A DNA stretch of 64,000 bases from Nonomuraea endophytica (GCF_014203235.1 NZ_JACHIN010000007.1:30294-94293), one strand, 5' to 3'. Shown: positions 53,245 to 62,358, numbered from the stretch's first letter. Translations and numbers: made by a program. The notes: generated by a model from the letters alone, not told the origin.

Positions 53245-54348
53245 CTACTCGGCGGCGGCGAGTTGGCCGCAGGCGCCGTCGATTTCGCGGCCGCGGGTGT
53301 CGCGGACGGTGACCGGCACGCCGTGGAACTGGAGGCGGCGGACGAAAGCCAGCTCGTCCTCCGGCCGCGAGGCCGTCCACTTGGAGCCCGGCGTCGGGTT
53401 GAGCGGGATCAGGTTGACGTGCACCAGTTTGTTCTTGACCAGCTTGCCCAGCAGGTCAGCCCGCCACTCGTGGTCGTTGATGTCCTTGATCAGCGCGTAC
53501 TCGATCGACACCCGGCGCTTCGTCTTGGCCGCGTACGCCCACGCGGCGTCCAGCACCTCGGCGACCTTCCAGCGTGTGTTGATCGGCACCAGCGTGTCAC
53601 GCAGTTCGTCGTCGGGCGCGTGCAGCGACAGCGCGAGCGTCACCGGCAGTCCCTCGTCGGCGAGTTTGCCGATCGCCGGGACGAGGCCGACGGTCGAGAC
53701 CGTCACGCCGCGCGCGGAGATGCCGAGGCCGTCGGGGGCGGGGTCGACCATGCGGCGGACGGCGCCGATGACCTGCTTGTAGTTGGCGAGCGGCTCGCCC
53801 ATGCCCATGAAGACGACGTTGTTGATCCGGCCTGGGCCGCCGGGCACCTCGCCCGAGGCCATGGTGCGGGCGCCGGCGACGACCTGTTCGACGATCTCCG
53901 CGGTGGACATGTTGCGGGTCAGGCCGGCCTGGCCGGTGGCGCAGAAGGGGCAGTTCATGCCGCATCCGGCCTGCGACGACACACAGATCGTGGCGCGGTC
54001 GGGGTAGCGCATGAGCACCGACTCGACCAGCGCGCCGTCGAACAGCCGCCACAGCGTCTTGCGGGTGGTGCCCCGGTCGGTGGTGAGCTCGCGGACCGTG
54101 CTCAGCAACGGCGGCAGCAACGCCGACAGCTTCTCCCTCGCCGGGGCCGGCAGGTCGGTCATCGCCTCGACGTCGGTGGTCAGGTGCGTGAAGTAGTGGC
54201 GCGAGAGCTGGTCGGCGCGGAACGGCTTCTCACCGAGCTCGGCCACGGCGGCGCGGCGCTCGGCCATCGTCAGGTCCGCCAGGTGCCGCGCGGGCTTGGC
54301 CCGGCGGGGCGCTACGAAGGTGAGCTGACCTGGCTGCTGGGACGACAC
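53245..54348 (-). CDS. rlmN: 23S rRNA (A2503)/tRNA (A37) C2-methyltransferase
   Basis: 367 aa radical-SAM enzyme. The CxxxCxxC cluster motif is CGMNCPFC (about 129-136), with FMGMGEPLANY, and the second catalytic cysteine near the C-terminus in EIDGACGQL (about C361). Methylates A2503 of 23S rRNA and A37 of tRNAs. Last recognised member of the rpsB-to-rlmN block. Confidence 0.95.
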   Translation of the reverse strand: MSSQQPGQLTFVAPRRAKPARHLADLTMAERRAAVAELGEKPFRADQLSRHYFTHLTTDVEAMTDLPAPAREKLSALLPPLLSTVRELTTDRGTTRKTLWRLFDGALVESVLMRYPDRATICVSSQAGCGMNCPFCATGQAGLTRNMSTAEIVEQVVAGARTMASGEVPGGPGRINNVVFMGMGEPLANYKQVIGAVRRMVDPAPDGLGISARGVTVSTVGLVPAIGKLADEGLPVTLALSLHAPDDELRDTLVPINTRWKVAEVLDAAWAYAAKTKRRVSIEYALIKDINDHEWRADLLGKLVKNKLVHVNLIPLNPTPGSKWTASRPEDELAFVRRLQFHGVPVTVRDTRGREIDGACGQLAAAE

Positions 54349-54459
54349 GTTCCTGCCTCATCTCGACGGTTACCGACCAGGGTAGTGAACGTCTCGCCCG
54401 CGTTTGTCATTCCTACGGCCTCTCGCCTGTGATCGGGCGGCGATCTACAGTCATCTCGT

Positions 54460-55491
54460 ATGGCGATTTATCGGGCGGGTGAGCAGCCGGGTGAGCACAC
54501 CCAGGCCGAGGTCGTCCTCGTTGCCGGCAACCCGTATGGGAGCCGCACGCTGGTGATCGAGCGGGACGAGGACGCCTCGGTCGCTTACCTGTGCGCGCCG
54601 GATGGCACGGTCCACGGCGCCGTCTGGCTGGCCAACCACCGCAAAGCGCCCGGCGCGGTCGACCTGAGCCGCATCAACGCGGGCCTGCCGCCCGTCATGC
54701 CCCACGCCAACACCGTCCACCCCGGCGGCCGCCGCCCGCTCGGCCAGCTCAGCGCGCTGTGGTTCGAGGAGGGGGACGGCGTCGCCGTCTACGAGAACGA
54801 CGACCTGCTGGCCGTCATCCCCGGCTGGGCCGACATGTCCAGGGGCATGCCCGGGTACGCCCGCGACGCCATAGGCGAGACCCCGTTCGCCTGGTCGCTG
54901 CCGGAGGCGCTCGAAGGACTCCTGCCCCGCATCTCCAACGCTCGCTCCTACTGGCGCTGGCGGCACCGCGAGGGCTCGTGGCCGGCGTTCCAGCAGTTCG
55001 TGATGGGCCACCTCGACCGCACCCTCGGCCCGGCCGGCCGCTACTGGGACGCCAGCGGCGAGCGCCTGCCCACGGTCGGCATCACCGAGCGGCCCCCGTT
55101 CGGCGAGCGCGAGTTCACCGTGCTGTCCACGGTCGGGATGAGCTGCCAGCGCATGCCGACGGTCGAGCAGTGGATCGACCGGCCGCGCGCGTACTCGCGG
55201 ATCGAGCTGGCCGTCGCCACCCGCCAGGACCCTCGGGAGGTGGCGCTGGTGCTGGTCTGGCTGGCGCAGTATCCGTGGCATTCGGTCACCTGGCTCGGGC
55301 ACGGGCACACCGCGCAGTGGTATCACGACCCGTCCACGTTCCCGCTCGGGGCCGACTATTCGGGCGTGCTCATGCTGGCCGACCCGCCGGACTTCCCGGA
55401 CATGTCGGGGTTCGCGTTCGGAGGTGAGGCCGTCCGGTGGTTGTGGCTCGTGCCCGTCACCACCGCGGCGTTAGAAGAACAGCGCCAGTAG
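54460..55491 (+). CDS. SUFU-domain-containing protein
   Basis: 343 aa. The C-terminal half (about 190-340) matches suppressor-of-fused-like bacterial domains: FTVLSTVGMSCQRMP, YSRIELAVATR, HSVTWLGHGHT and a terminal WLVPVT segment. In bacteria this domain often serves as an immunity protein against secreted toxins. The N-terminal 180 residues are not recognised. Convergent with cdsA (21-bp overlap). No toxin gene is adjacent, so the role is open. Confidence 0.7.
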   Translation: MAIYRAGEQPGEHTQAEVVLVAGNPYGSRTLVIERDEDASVAYLCAPDGTVHGAVWLANHRKAPGAVDLSRINAGLPPVMPHANTVHPGGRRPLGQLSALWFEEGDGVAVYENDDLLAVIPGWADMSRGMPGYARDAIGETPFAWSLPEALEGLLPRISNARSYWRWRHREGSWPAFQQFVMGHLDRTLGPAGRYWDASGERLPTVGITERPPFGEREFTVLSTVGMSCQRMPTVEQWIDRPRAYSRIELAVATRQDPREVALVLVWLAQYPWHSVTWLGHGHTAQWYHDPSTFPLGADYSGVLMLADPPDFPDMSGFAFGGEAVRWLWLVPVTTAALEEQRQ

Positions 55492-56322
55492 CAGCCAGAT
55501 CGGCACCAGCGTCGTGACCAGCGAGTCGAGCCGGTCCATGAGCCCGCCGTGGCCGGGCAGGATCGTGCCGAGGTCCTTGATGCCGAGATCACGCTTGATC
55601 ATCGACTCGATCAGGTCGCCGATCGTGGCCAGCGCCGCGGCCAGCACGCCGATCAGCGCGCCCTGCCAGAACTCGCCCTCCATGCGCCAGATGACCAGCC
55701 ACGCCCCGACGCCCACACAGGCGAGCACCGATCCGGCGAAACCCTCCCAGGTCTTCTTCGGGCTGATGATCGACATCTTGTGCCGGCCGAACAGCACTCC
55801 GGCGAAATATCCGCCGATGTCGCTGGCCACGGTCACCGCGATGAAGATCAGCACCCGGTCCGCGCCGTCCTGAGGCGACAGCAGCAGCCCGATGAACCCC
55901 GCCAGCAACGCCGGATAGACCAGGGTGAAGACCGAGGCGGTGGCATCACGCACATAACCGTCGGTGCCCGAGCTGAACATCCGCCAGATCAGCATCACGA
56001 ACACGAACACCGCGAACGTGCCCACCAGCGAGACCGCGCCACCCCAGTACGCCCCGGCCAGCATGCCCGCCGTGCCCACCAGCGCCGGCGCCAGCGGCAC
56101 CACGATGCCCCGCGTGCCGAACGCCTTGACCAGCTCCATCACACCGACGCCCACCGCCGCCACGACCACGAGGAGGAAGATCTCCTTGATGGTGTAGATC
56201 GAGACGATGACCGACGCGCCCAGCGCGGCACCGACCGCGATCGCCGCGGGCAGGTTCCTTCCGGTACGGCTGCCGCCGCTCGGGCTGGTGCCAGCCGTAC
56301 TTTCTTCCACAGACTCTCCCAA
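55471..56322 (-). CDS. cdsA: Phosphatidate cytidylyltransferase
   Basis: 283 aa, eight or so membrane segments. The C-terminal signature SMIKRDLGIKDLGTILPGHG followed by GLMDRLDS matches the CDP-diglyceride synthetase pattern exactly. Makes CDP-diacylglycerol, the precursor of phosphatidylinositol and other phospholipids. Follows frr as usual in actinomycetes. Confidence 0.95.
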   Translation of the reverse strand: MGESVEESTAGTSPSGGSRTGRNLPAAIAVGAALGASVIVSIYTIKEIFLLVVVAAVGVGVMELVKAFGTRGIVVPLAPALVGTAGMLAGAYWGGAVSLVGTFAVFVFVMLIWRMFSSGTDGYVRDATASVFTLVYPALLAGFIGLLLSPQDGADRVLIFIAVTVASDIGGYFAGVLFGRHKMSIISPKKTWEGFAGSVLACVGVGAWLVIWRMEGEFWQGALIGVLAAALATIGDLIESMIKRDLGIKDLGTILPGHGGLMDRLDSLVTTLVPIWLLLALFF

Positions 56323-56351
56323 GCCGGGATTTCTTGCCGATCACCCTGGAA

Positions 56352-56382
56352 TGCCCCCAGCCCCGCGCGGGGGATGGGGGCA
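56352..56382. other. Stem-loop between frr and cdsA
   Basis: TGCCCCCA (56352-56359) pairs with TGGGGGCA (56375-56382), and an inner CCCC/GGGG extends the stem. There is no T-run on the minus strand after it, so it may be a processing or partial-termination element. Confidence 0.5.
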
Positions 56383-56404
56383 CCACGGCTTGCCGTACTG
56401 GAGC

Positions 56405-56962
56405 CTAGACCTCGAGCAGCTCGGTTTCCTTGTGCTTGAGCAGCTCGTCGATCTTGGCGACGTGCTTCTGGGTGATGTCGTCGAGCTCCTTCTCGGCGCG
56501 GCGCACCTCGTCCTCGCCCGCGTCGCCATCCTTGATCATCTTGTCAAGGGTTTCCTTGGCGGAGCGGCGGATGTTGCGCACCGACACCTTGGCGTGCTCG
56601 CCCTTGCCGCGCGCGACCTTGATGTACTCCTTGCGGCGCTCCTCCGACAGCTCGGGGAAGTTGACGCGGATCACCTGGCCGTCGTTGCTCGGGTTGACGC
56701 CCAGGTCGGAGTCGCGGATCGCCTTCTCGATCGCGGCCATCGAACCCTTGTCGAAGGGCTGGAGGATGACCATGCGGGCCTCGGGCACGTGGAACGAGGC
56801 CAGCTGCTGGATCGGAGTCGGCGAACCGTAGTAGTCGGCGTTGATCTTGTTGAACATCGACGGCGTGACTCGGCCCGTGCGGATACTCGCGAAGTCCTCC
56901 TTCGCGACCGAGACAGCCTTGTCCATCTTTTCCTCGGCTTCGAGGAGGGTTTCGTCGATCAC
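56405..56962 (-). CDS. frr: Ribosome recycling factor
   Basis: 185 aa, full length. Opens IDETLLEAEEKMDKAVSVAK, followed by the RTGRVTPSMFN loop, and ends with the helical bundle HVAKIDELLKHKE. Splits post-termination ribosomes with EF-G. GTG at 56962; the ribosome binding site AGGGAG lies eight bases upstream inside a duplicated 36-bp element. Confidence 0.97.
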   Translation of the reverse strand: MIDETLLEAEEKMDKAVSVAKEDFASIRTGRVTPSMFNKINADYYGSPTPIQQLASFHVPEARMVILQPFDKGSMAAIEKAIRDSDLGVNPSNDGQVIRVNFPELSEERRKEYIKVARGKGEHAKVSVRNIRRSAKETLDKMIKDGDAGEDEVRRAEKELDDITQKHVAKIDELLKHKETELLEV

Positions 56963-56965
56963 AGC

Positions 56966-57037
56966 GGCTCCCTGCTGTTTTGGTCGCCCGTCCGTAGGGT
57001 GGGCTCCCTGCTGCCTTGGTCGCCCGTCCGTAGAGTG
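56966..57037 (-). repeat. Tandem 36-bp duplication carrying the frr ribosome binding site
   Basis: Two 36-bp copies, 56966-57001 and 57002-57037, differ at about three positions; a third partial copy follows. Each contains AGCAGGGAGCC on the minus strand, so the frr ribosome binding site exists twice. This looks like a recent local duplication in the pyrH-frr spacer. Confidence 0.75.
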
Positions 57038-57046
57038 GGCTCCCGT

Positions 57047-57799
57047 CTACTTGCCTGCCGGACTCACCAGCGTGCCGATCTTCTCACCGCGGACCGCCCG
57101 CAGGATGTTGCCCTCACCCATCAGGTCGAAGACCACGATGGGCAGGTCGTTCTCCTTGCACAGGCTGATCGCGGTCTGGTCCATGACCATCAGATCGCGG
57201 ACCAGGACCTCTGCGTAGTCCAGGTGGTCGAACCGCACGGCGTCCGGGTTCTTCCGCGGGTCGGAGTCGTAGACCCCGTCCACCTGCGTGCCCTTCAGCA
57301 GCGCCTCGGCGCCGATCTCCAGCGCGCGCTGCGCCGCGCACGTGTCGGTGGAGAAGTACGGGGTGCCGAGCCCGGCGCCGAAGATGACCACGCGGCCCTT
57401 CTCCAGGTGCCTGATCGCGCGGCGCGGCAGGAACGGCTCCGCCACCTGCTGCATCGTGATCGCGGTCTGCACGCGGGTCTCGACGCCGCGCTTCTCCAGG
57501 AAGTCCTGCAGGGCGAGGCAGTTGATGACCGTGCCGAGCATGCCCATGTAATCGGCGCGGGCACGGTCCATTCCACCCTGCGACAGGGTGACGCCGCGGA
57601 ACATGTTTCCGCCGCCGACAACCACGGCGACCTGCACGCCCTCGCGCACCGCCTCGGCGATCGAGTCGGCCAGATGGCCGACGACGACCGGGTCGATGCC
57701 CATCTCCTCGCCGCCGGCGAACGCCTCGCCCGACAGCTTCAGCATGACCCTTCTATACGAAGAAGCCGCCGACGTAGCTGGCTCCTGGTTCTCCTGCAC
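57047..57799 (-). CDS. pyrH: Uridylate kinase
   Basis: 250 aa amino-acid-kinase fold. RRVMLKLSGEAFAGG near the N-terminus, VVVGGGNMFRG, and DGVYDSDPRKNPDA are conserved. Phosphorylates UMP to UDP; hexameric and usually GTP/UTP regulated. GTG 57799 with GAGGAGG eight bases upstream is the start, giving a 17-residue N-terminal extension typical of actinomycetes. Confidence 0.95.
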   Translation of the reverse strand: MQENQEPATSAASSYRRVMLKLSGEAFAGGEEMGIDPVVVGHLADSIAEAVREGVQVAVVVGGGNMFRGVTLSQGGMDRARADYMGMLGTVINCLALQDFLEKRGVETRVQTAITMQQVAEPFLPRRAIRHLEKGRVVIFGAGLGTPYFSTDTCAAQRALEIGAEALLKGTQVDGVYDSDPRKNPDAVRFDHLDYAEVLVRDLMVMDQTAISLCKENDLPIVVFDLMGEGNILRAVRGEKIGTLVSPAGK

Positions 57800-57854
57800 G
57801 GCGGCGGCCTCCTCGGTAGGTGGTTCTGATGTGGGGCTGAGGGCTTGACTAAGC

Positions 57855-58688
57855 CTAAGCCTGACCCACCTTGAAGCGAACGAAGGCGAGCACCTCGACG
57901 CCGTTCTCACTGGCGTACTTGGCGATGGTCTTCTTGTTGTCCTTCACGAACGCCTGCTGCAGCAGCGTGAAGTCCTTGTACCAGCCGTTGACGCGACCGT
58001 CGACGATCTTGGAGATCGCGGCCTCGGGCTTGCCCTCGTCGCGCGTCATCTCCTCGAAGAGCGCGCGCTCCTTCTCGATGACGTCGGCGGGGACGTCCTC
58101 GGCCTTGAGGTACTTCGGCGCCATCGCCGCGGCGTGCTGGGCGATGTCCTTGGCGACCTCGGCGTTGGACTTGTCGAGCTGCACGAGCACGCCGACCGCC
58201 GGCGGGAGCTGCGGGTCGGTCTTGTGCATGTACGCGCCGATGTAACCGCCCTCGAGCACCGCGAAGCGGCGGATCTCGATCTTCTCGCCGAGCGCGACGT
58301 TGGCGTCGTCAAGGTGGTTCTGGACGCTCTTGCCGTTGTACTCGGAGGTGAGCAGCGCCGGCACGTCGGCCGGGCGGGTGGCCAGGATGTGGTCGACGAC
58401 CTCGGCCGCGAGCTCCTGGAAGCGCTCGGCCTTGGCCACGAAGTCGGTCTCGCAGTTGAGCTCGAGCAGCGCCGCGGCGCTGTCGCCGTCCTGCTTGAGC
58501 GCGACCAGGCCGTTGGAGGCGGTGCGCGACTCGCGCTTGCCGACGTCCTTGGCGCCCTTGAGGCGCAGGATCTCAACGGCGCGGTCGAAGTCGCCCTCGG
58601 CCTCCTCGAGCGCCTTCTTGCAGTCCATCATGCCGGCGGCGGTGAGCTCGCGAAGCCGCTTGACGTCGGCCATGTTCACGGAAGCCAT
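57855..58688 (-). CDS. tsf: Translation elongation factor Ts
   Basis: 277 aa. LRELTAAGMMDCKKALEEAE (UBA-like N-domain) and the core NCETDFVAK are conserved. Exchange factor for EF-Tu. Follows rpsB by 265 bp, which contain a GACCCCGACTCGGGGCC-type hairpin but no gene. Confidence 0.97.
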   Translation of the reverse strand: MASVNMADVKRLRELTAAGMMDCKKALEEAEGDFDRAVEILRLKGAKDVGKRESRTASNGLVALKQDGDSAAALLELNCETDFVAKAERFQELAAEVVDHILATRPADVPALLTSEYNGKSVQNHLDDANVALGEKIEIRRFAVLEGGYIGAYMHKTDPQLPPAVGVLVQLDKSNAEVAKDIAQHAAAMAPKYLKAEDVPADVIEKERALFEEMTRDEGKPEAAISKIVDGRVNGWYKDFTLLQQAFVKDNKKTIAKYASENGVEVLAFVRFKVGQA

Positions 58689-58953
58689 TGCTTTTTCCTC
58701 GTGGGATCTTCGTCGTGGATCGGGTGGGCGCCGGGATCCGGCCACCCACCCTTTCAAGCCTTCTGTGCCGGTACGGCTGTCGCCGCCGGCTGGTCGGCAC
58801 GACCCGCGGGAGCCGTACCAGGAGCCTTGGATCTTTCCTTGCGCGCGGACCTTCGGCGCCGCTCGCGCGGGCCGGGACCGCGTTCGCGGGCCCGCTGCGC
58901 CCGGCGGCCCCGAGTCGGGGTCGTCAGGCGGCGGGCCCGCTCGTGCGGGACCT

Positions 58954-59958
58954 TCAGGCCTTCTCGGTCTCGTCCTCGGCGCCGGCCTCGGCCTCGGCGG
59001 GGGCGGCCTCGGCCTCGGCGACGACCTCAGCCTCGTCCTCGGCCACAGCCTCGGCGGCGACGTCGGCGTCCTCGACGGCGACCTCGTCGGCGGCCGCGGG
59101 GGCCACCTCGTCGGCGACGGCGGGAGCCTCGGCGGCGGCCTCAGGAGCGGCCTCGGTGACAGCCTCGGTGGTGGCCTCGGCGGCGGCGCCCTGCTCGATG
59201 AGCTCGCGCTCCCACTCGGCCAGCGGCTCGGCGGCGGCCGGCTTCTCGTCGCCGCGGGCGGCGCCGGAGCGGGCCATCAGACCGGCGGCGACACCGTCGG
59301 CGACGACGCGGGTCAGCAGGCCGACGGCGCGGATGGCGTCGTCGTTGCCCGGGATCGGGTAGTCGACCTCGTCGGGGTCGCAGTTGGTGTCGAGGATCGC
59401 GACGACCGGGATGCCGAGCTTCTTGGCCTCCGAGATCGCGATGTGCTCCTTCTTGGTGTCGACGATCCACACCGCGCTGGGCACGCGGCCCATGTCACGG
59501 ATACCGCCGAGCGTGCGCTCCAGCTTCTCCTTCTCGCGGCGGCGCATGAGGAGCTCCTTCTTGGTGAGCCCCGACGCGGCGACGTTGTCGAAGTCGAGCT
59601 CCTCGAGCTCCTTCAGACGCTGAAGCCTCTTGTGCACGGTGGAGAAGTTGGTGAGCATGCCGCCCAGCCAGCGCTGGTTGACGTACGGCATGCCGACGCG
59701 GGCGGCCTGCTCGGCGATGGCCTCCTGGGCCTGCTTCTTGGTGCCGATGAACAGAACCGTGCCGCCGTGGGCGACGGTCTCCTTGACGAAGTCGTAGGCG
59801 CGGTCGATGAACGCCAGCGACTTCTGCAGGTCGATGATGTAGATGCCGTTGCGCTCGGTGAAGATGAAGCGCTTCATCTTCGGGTTCCACCGACGAGTCT
59901 GGTGTCCGAAGTGAACGCCGCTTTCGAGCAGCTGTCGCATGGTGACGACGGGGGCCAT
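58954..59958 (-). CDS. rpsB: 30S ribosomal protein S2 with long acidic C-terminal tail
   Basis: 334 aa. Core (about 1-255) is a typical S2: MRQLLESGVHFGHQTRRWNP, NQRWLGGMLTNF, and AILDTNCDPDEVDYPIPGND. From about 256 the tail is almost only Ala, Glu, Val and Asp (about 75 residues), a feature of several actinomycetes. ATG 59958 is the start; upstream of it (59959-60162) is the operon promoter region without a gene. Confidence 0.95.
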   Translation of the reverse strand: MAPVVTMRQLLESGVHFGHQTRRWNPKMKRFIFTERNGIYIIDLQKSLAFIDRAYDFVKETVAHGGTVLFIGTKKQAQEAIAEQAARVGMPYVNQRWLGGMLTNFSTVHKRLQRLKELEELDFDNVAASGLTKKELLMRRREKEKLERTLGGIRDMGRVPSAVWIVDTKKEHIAISEAKKLGIPVVAILDTNCDPDEVDYPIPGNDDAIRAVGLLTRVVADGVAAGLMARSGAARGDEKPAAAEPLAEWERELIEQGAAAEATTEAVTEAAPEAAAEAPAVADEVAPAAADEVAVEDADVAAEAVAEDEAEVVAEAEAAPAEAEAGAEDETEKA

Positions 59959-60163
59959 GTGCTGGTCCTCCAGGTCGGCGCGCCGTGAGGCGCGATTCTC
60001 GGTTGTGTCGCGGCAGTCGGGCACTGCCGCCCTGATGCCCCTGAGCCGTTCCTGCCGGAACCTTGCGGTCCGGACCGAGGGATCGGCTCGCGATGAGGCA
60101 TGCGAAGTCGGCCCGTCAGTGACAGGCCACCGGAAAGTCTACCTCCCGCGCTGACCTCACGGG

Positions 60164-60763
60164 TCAGACGGCGTCGTGGTCCTCCGTGGGCAGTCCGGGC
60201 ACCGGACGCTCGGGGCGCAGGTAGATGGAGTACTGCACGACCACGGTACGCGCGTCGTCCGGCGCGTCCTCCCGCGACCCGGCGTAATAGGGCGCCAGAA
60301 GCGCGTCCATCTGCTCGCCCAGGCGGCGCATCTCCTCCGGCCCGATCTGGAGGAACTTCCGCCGCCAGGTCGACCCCGCCCGCCACTCCTCCGGCTCGCG
60401 GTCCACCTGGCCCATCGACCGCTTCAGGTCGGCGTGGGCCTCGTCGTAGACGGTGTGGATCAGTAGTTCCTTGGCGGCGCGCAGTTCGGGCGCATCGCCG
60501 GGTTCGGTGGACACGCTCAGCCCGCGGCCTGTCGAGCGCCACACGCGCTCCCTGCCGTCGGCGCGGGGCGGCGCGTCCTCCACAAAGCCGTATTTCGCCA
60601 GCATGCGCAGGTGATAGCTGGCCGCGCTCGGGGTGACTCCGGCGAACTCCGCGATCTCGGTGGCCGTCGAGGGGCCCTCGACCTGCAGCCGGTTCAGCAT
60701 CTCCAGGCGGGCGGGGTGGGCCAGCGCGCGCATCACCTTGGGGTCACTGAGCACGTCGGTCAT
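60164..60763 (-). CDS. ArsR-like winged-helix regulator
   Basis: 199 aa. N-terminal helix-turn-helix: LAHPARLEMLNRLQVEGPST and VTPSAASYHLRMLAKYGFVE (HTH_20-type, about 10-80), followed by a helical C-terminal region that may sense a ligand or mediate dimers. ATG 60763 chosen. Divergent from the MFS exporter at 60867, whose promoter carries three palindromes that are probably its operators. Confidence 0.88.
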   Translation of the reverse strand: MTDVLSDPKVMRALAHPARLEMLNRLQVEGPSTATEIAEFAGVTPSAASYHLRMLAKYGFVEDAPPRADGRERVWRSTGRGLSVSTEPGDAPELRAAKELLIHTVYDEAHADLKRSMGQVDREPEEWRAGSTWRRKFLQIGPEEMRRLGEQMDALLAPYYAGSREDAPDDARTVVVQYSIYLRPERPVPGLPTEDHDAV

Positions 60764-60788
60764 GTGCAAACCGTACCCGGATCAGATC

Positions 60789-60848
60789 TGAAGGATTGCT
60801 TTCAGAGTTATGAAGGATTATCTTCATAGTTGTGAAGGGTTTCCTTCA
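60789..60848 (+). promoter_or_regulatory. Three phased operators upstream of the MFS exporter
   Basis: TGAAGGATTGCTTTCA (60789-60804), TGAAGGATTATCTTCA (60811-60826) and TGAAGGGTTTCCTTCA (60833-60848) are near-perfect 16-bp palindromes. They repeat with an exact 22-bp period, about two helical turns, and the last ends ten bases before the ribosome binding site. Almost certainly binding sites of the divergently encoded ArsR-like regulator. Confidence 0.8.
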
Positions 60849-60866
60849 CAGTCTTTGGAGGAGCTC

Positions 60867-62258
60867 ATGACCGTCCCCTTGCGCCGGCGACCCGACTACC
60901 GCCTTCTCTGGGCCTCCCGGACGATCTCGGTCGCCGGGACGGAGGTGTCCAAGCTGGCGGTACCCCTCACCGGCATCACGCTGCTCGCCGCCAGCCCGTC
61001 GCAGATGGGCCTGCTCACGGCCGCCGCCTTCGCGCCGGCTCTGCTGTTCGGGCTGCAGGCCGGGGCCGTCTCCGACCGCCTGCGCAGGCACCGGCCGCTG
61101 ATGATCGGCTGCGAGCTGGTCGCGGCGGTCGCGGCGCTGGCCGTACCCGCCGCTTGGCTGCTCGGGGTGCTGAGCGTGCCGCTGCTGGTGGCCGTCGCGT
61201 TCGTCATCGGCAGCGCCGGGGTCGTCTTCCGCGCCGCCAACTTCCCCCACCTGGCCACCGTCGTACCCGCCGGCCAGCGCACCGAGGCCATGGCCGGCCT
61301 GCAGGCGTCGTACTCGGTCGCCTCCGTGGCCGGACCCGGGCTCGGCGGGTTGCTGGTGCAGGTGCTGACGGCGCCGCTCGCCGTACTGGTGGAGGGGGTG
61401 TCGTTCCTGCTGTCCGCCCTGCTGATGGGCCGCATCCGCACCCCCGAGTCCCACACTCCGGCGGCCTCGCGCGGCATGCTGCGCGACGTCGGCGAGGGCC
61501 TGCGCGCCTGCCTCTCGAACCCCTCACTGCGCGCCCTGCTGGGGGCCGGCGTGACCATCAACTTCTTCGCCATGGCCTACACGGCCGTCTACATGCTCTA
61601 CATGATCAACGTCCTGGCCATCCCCAAGGGCCTGATCGGCGTGCTGGTGGCGCTGTCCGGGGCCGGAGGGCTGCTCGGGGCCTGGCTGACCGCTCGCCTT
61701 AACCGGCGTACCGGGACGAACCGGCTGCTCAAGTGGTCCGTGGTGCTGTTCCCCGTCGATTTCCTGACCGTTGGGCTGATCGGTGGGCCGATGTGGTGGA
61801 AGGTCCTCGCCATGTCCGTCAGCTCGGTGGCCACCGGGATGCTGGTCGTCACCTTCGCCACCTGCATGGGGGCGGTGCAGCTGCGTGAAGCCCCGGCTGA
61901 GCTGCGGGGACGGGTCAACGCCACGTTCACGTTCGCGGTGCAGGGAGTGCTGGCGGTGGGCGGGCTCGTGGGTGGCCTGCTGGGCGAGGTGGTGGGGCTG
62001 CGGGCGGTCATCCTGGTGTGCGCCGCGGGGATCGCGCTGAGCGCCATCTGGATCTGGGCCTCGCCGTTGCGGAGGTCCGAGCTGGACCCCACTCCGCCGC
62101 GATCTCGGGAGGTCGTGGAGCCGCTGCGGGCGTCCATGTGGCCGCGCCCTTCTTCTGGGTACGGCCGGCGTGACCATGTGCCGCCTGGACGGGTTGACCA
62201 GACCATGGGACCGGCCATCTACGAACTCACCCTGGTCAAGATGCGCTCACTGATGTAA
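60867..62258 (+). CDS. MFS exporter (enterobactin-exporter-like, MFS_3)
   Basis: 463 aa, 12 segments. N-terminal LRRRPDYRLLWASRTISVAGTE is typical of the MFS_3 group of macrolide and siderophore exporters. Ribosome binding site GGAGGAG precedes ATG 60867. The last 55 residues are hydrophilic and unlike the family. Controlled by the ArsR-like protein through the phased operators. Substrate unknown. Confidence 0.87.
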   Translation: MTVPLRRRPDYRLLWASRTISVAGTEVSKLAVPLTGITLLAASPSQMGLLTAAAFAPALLFGLQAGAVSDRLRRHRPLMIGCELVAAVAALAVPAAWLLGVLSVPLLVAVAFVIGSAGVVFRAANFPHLATVVPAGQRTEAMAGLQASYSVASVAGPGLGGLLVQVLTAPLAVLVEGVSFLLSALLMGRIRTPESHTPAASRGMLRDVGEGLRACLSNPSLRALLGAGVTINFFAMAYTAVYMLYMINVLAIPKGLIGVLVALSGAGGLLGAWLTARLNRRTGTNRLLKWSVVLFPVDFLTVGLIGGPMWWKVLAMSVSSVATGMLVVTFATCMGAVQLREAPAELRGRVNATFTFAVQGVLAVGGLVGGLLGEVVGLRAVILVCAAGIALSAIWIWASPLRRSELDPTPPRSREVVEPLRASMWPRPSSGYGRRDHVPPGRVDQTMGPAIYELTLVKMRSLM

Positions 62259-62280
62259 CCCACTTGCTCGGTCCGGGATG

Positions 62281-62358
62281 TTTCTGTCCACCGGCCCGGT
62301 TCCGTTCGGGGTCTTTCTGTCCACAGGCCCGCTGACCGGAGGGGTTCGTCCACAGAAC
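62281..62358. promoter_or_regulatory. Repeated TGTCCACA elements resembling DnaA boxes
   Basis: TTTCTGTCCACCGGCCCG (62281-62298) and TTTCTGTCCACAGGCCCG (62314-62331) differ at one base and are 33 bp apart; a third element TCGTCCACAG follows at about 62347. CTGTCCACA and TCGTCCACA fit the high-GC actinomycete DnaA-box consensus (TTGTCCACA-like). Region precedes the M23-like gene. Alternatively these are only repeats. Confidence 0.4.

Noticed and set aside
58689..58953. Small gene between rpsB and tsf
   Set aside because: 265 bp with a hairpin but no ORF with a ribosome binding site or homology.
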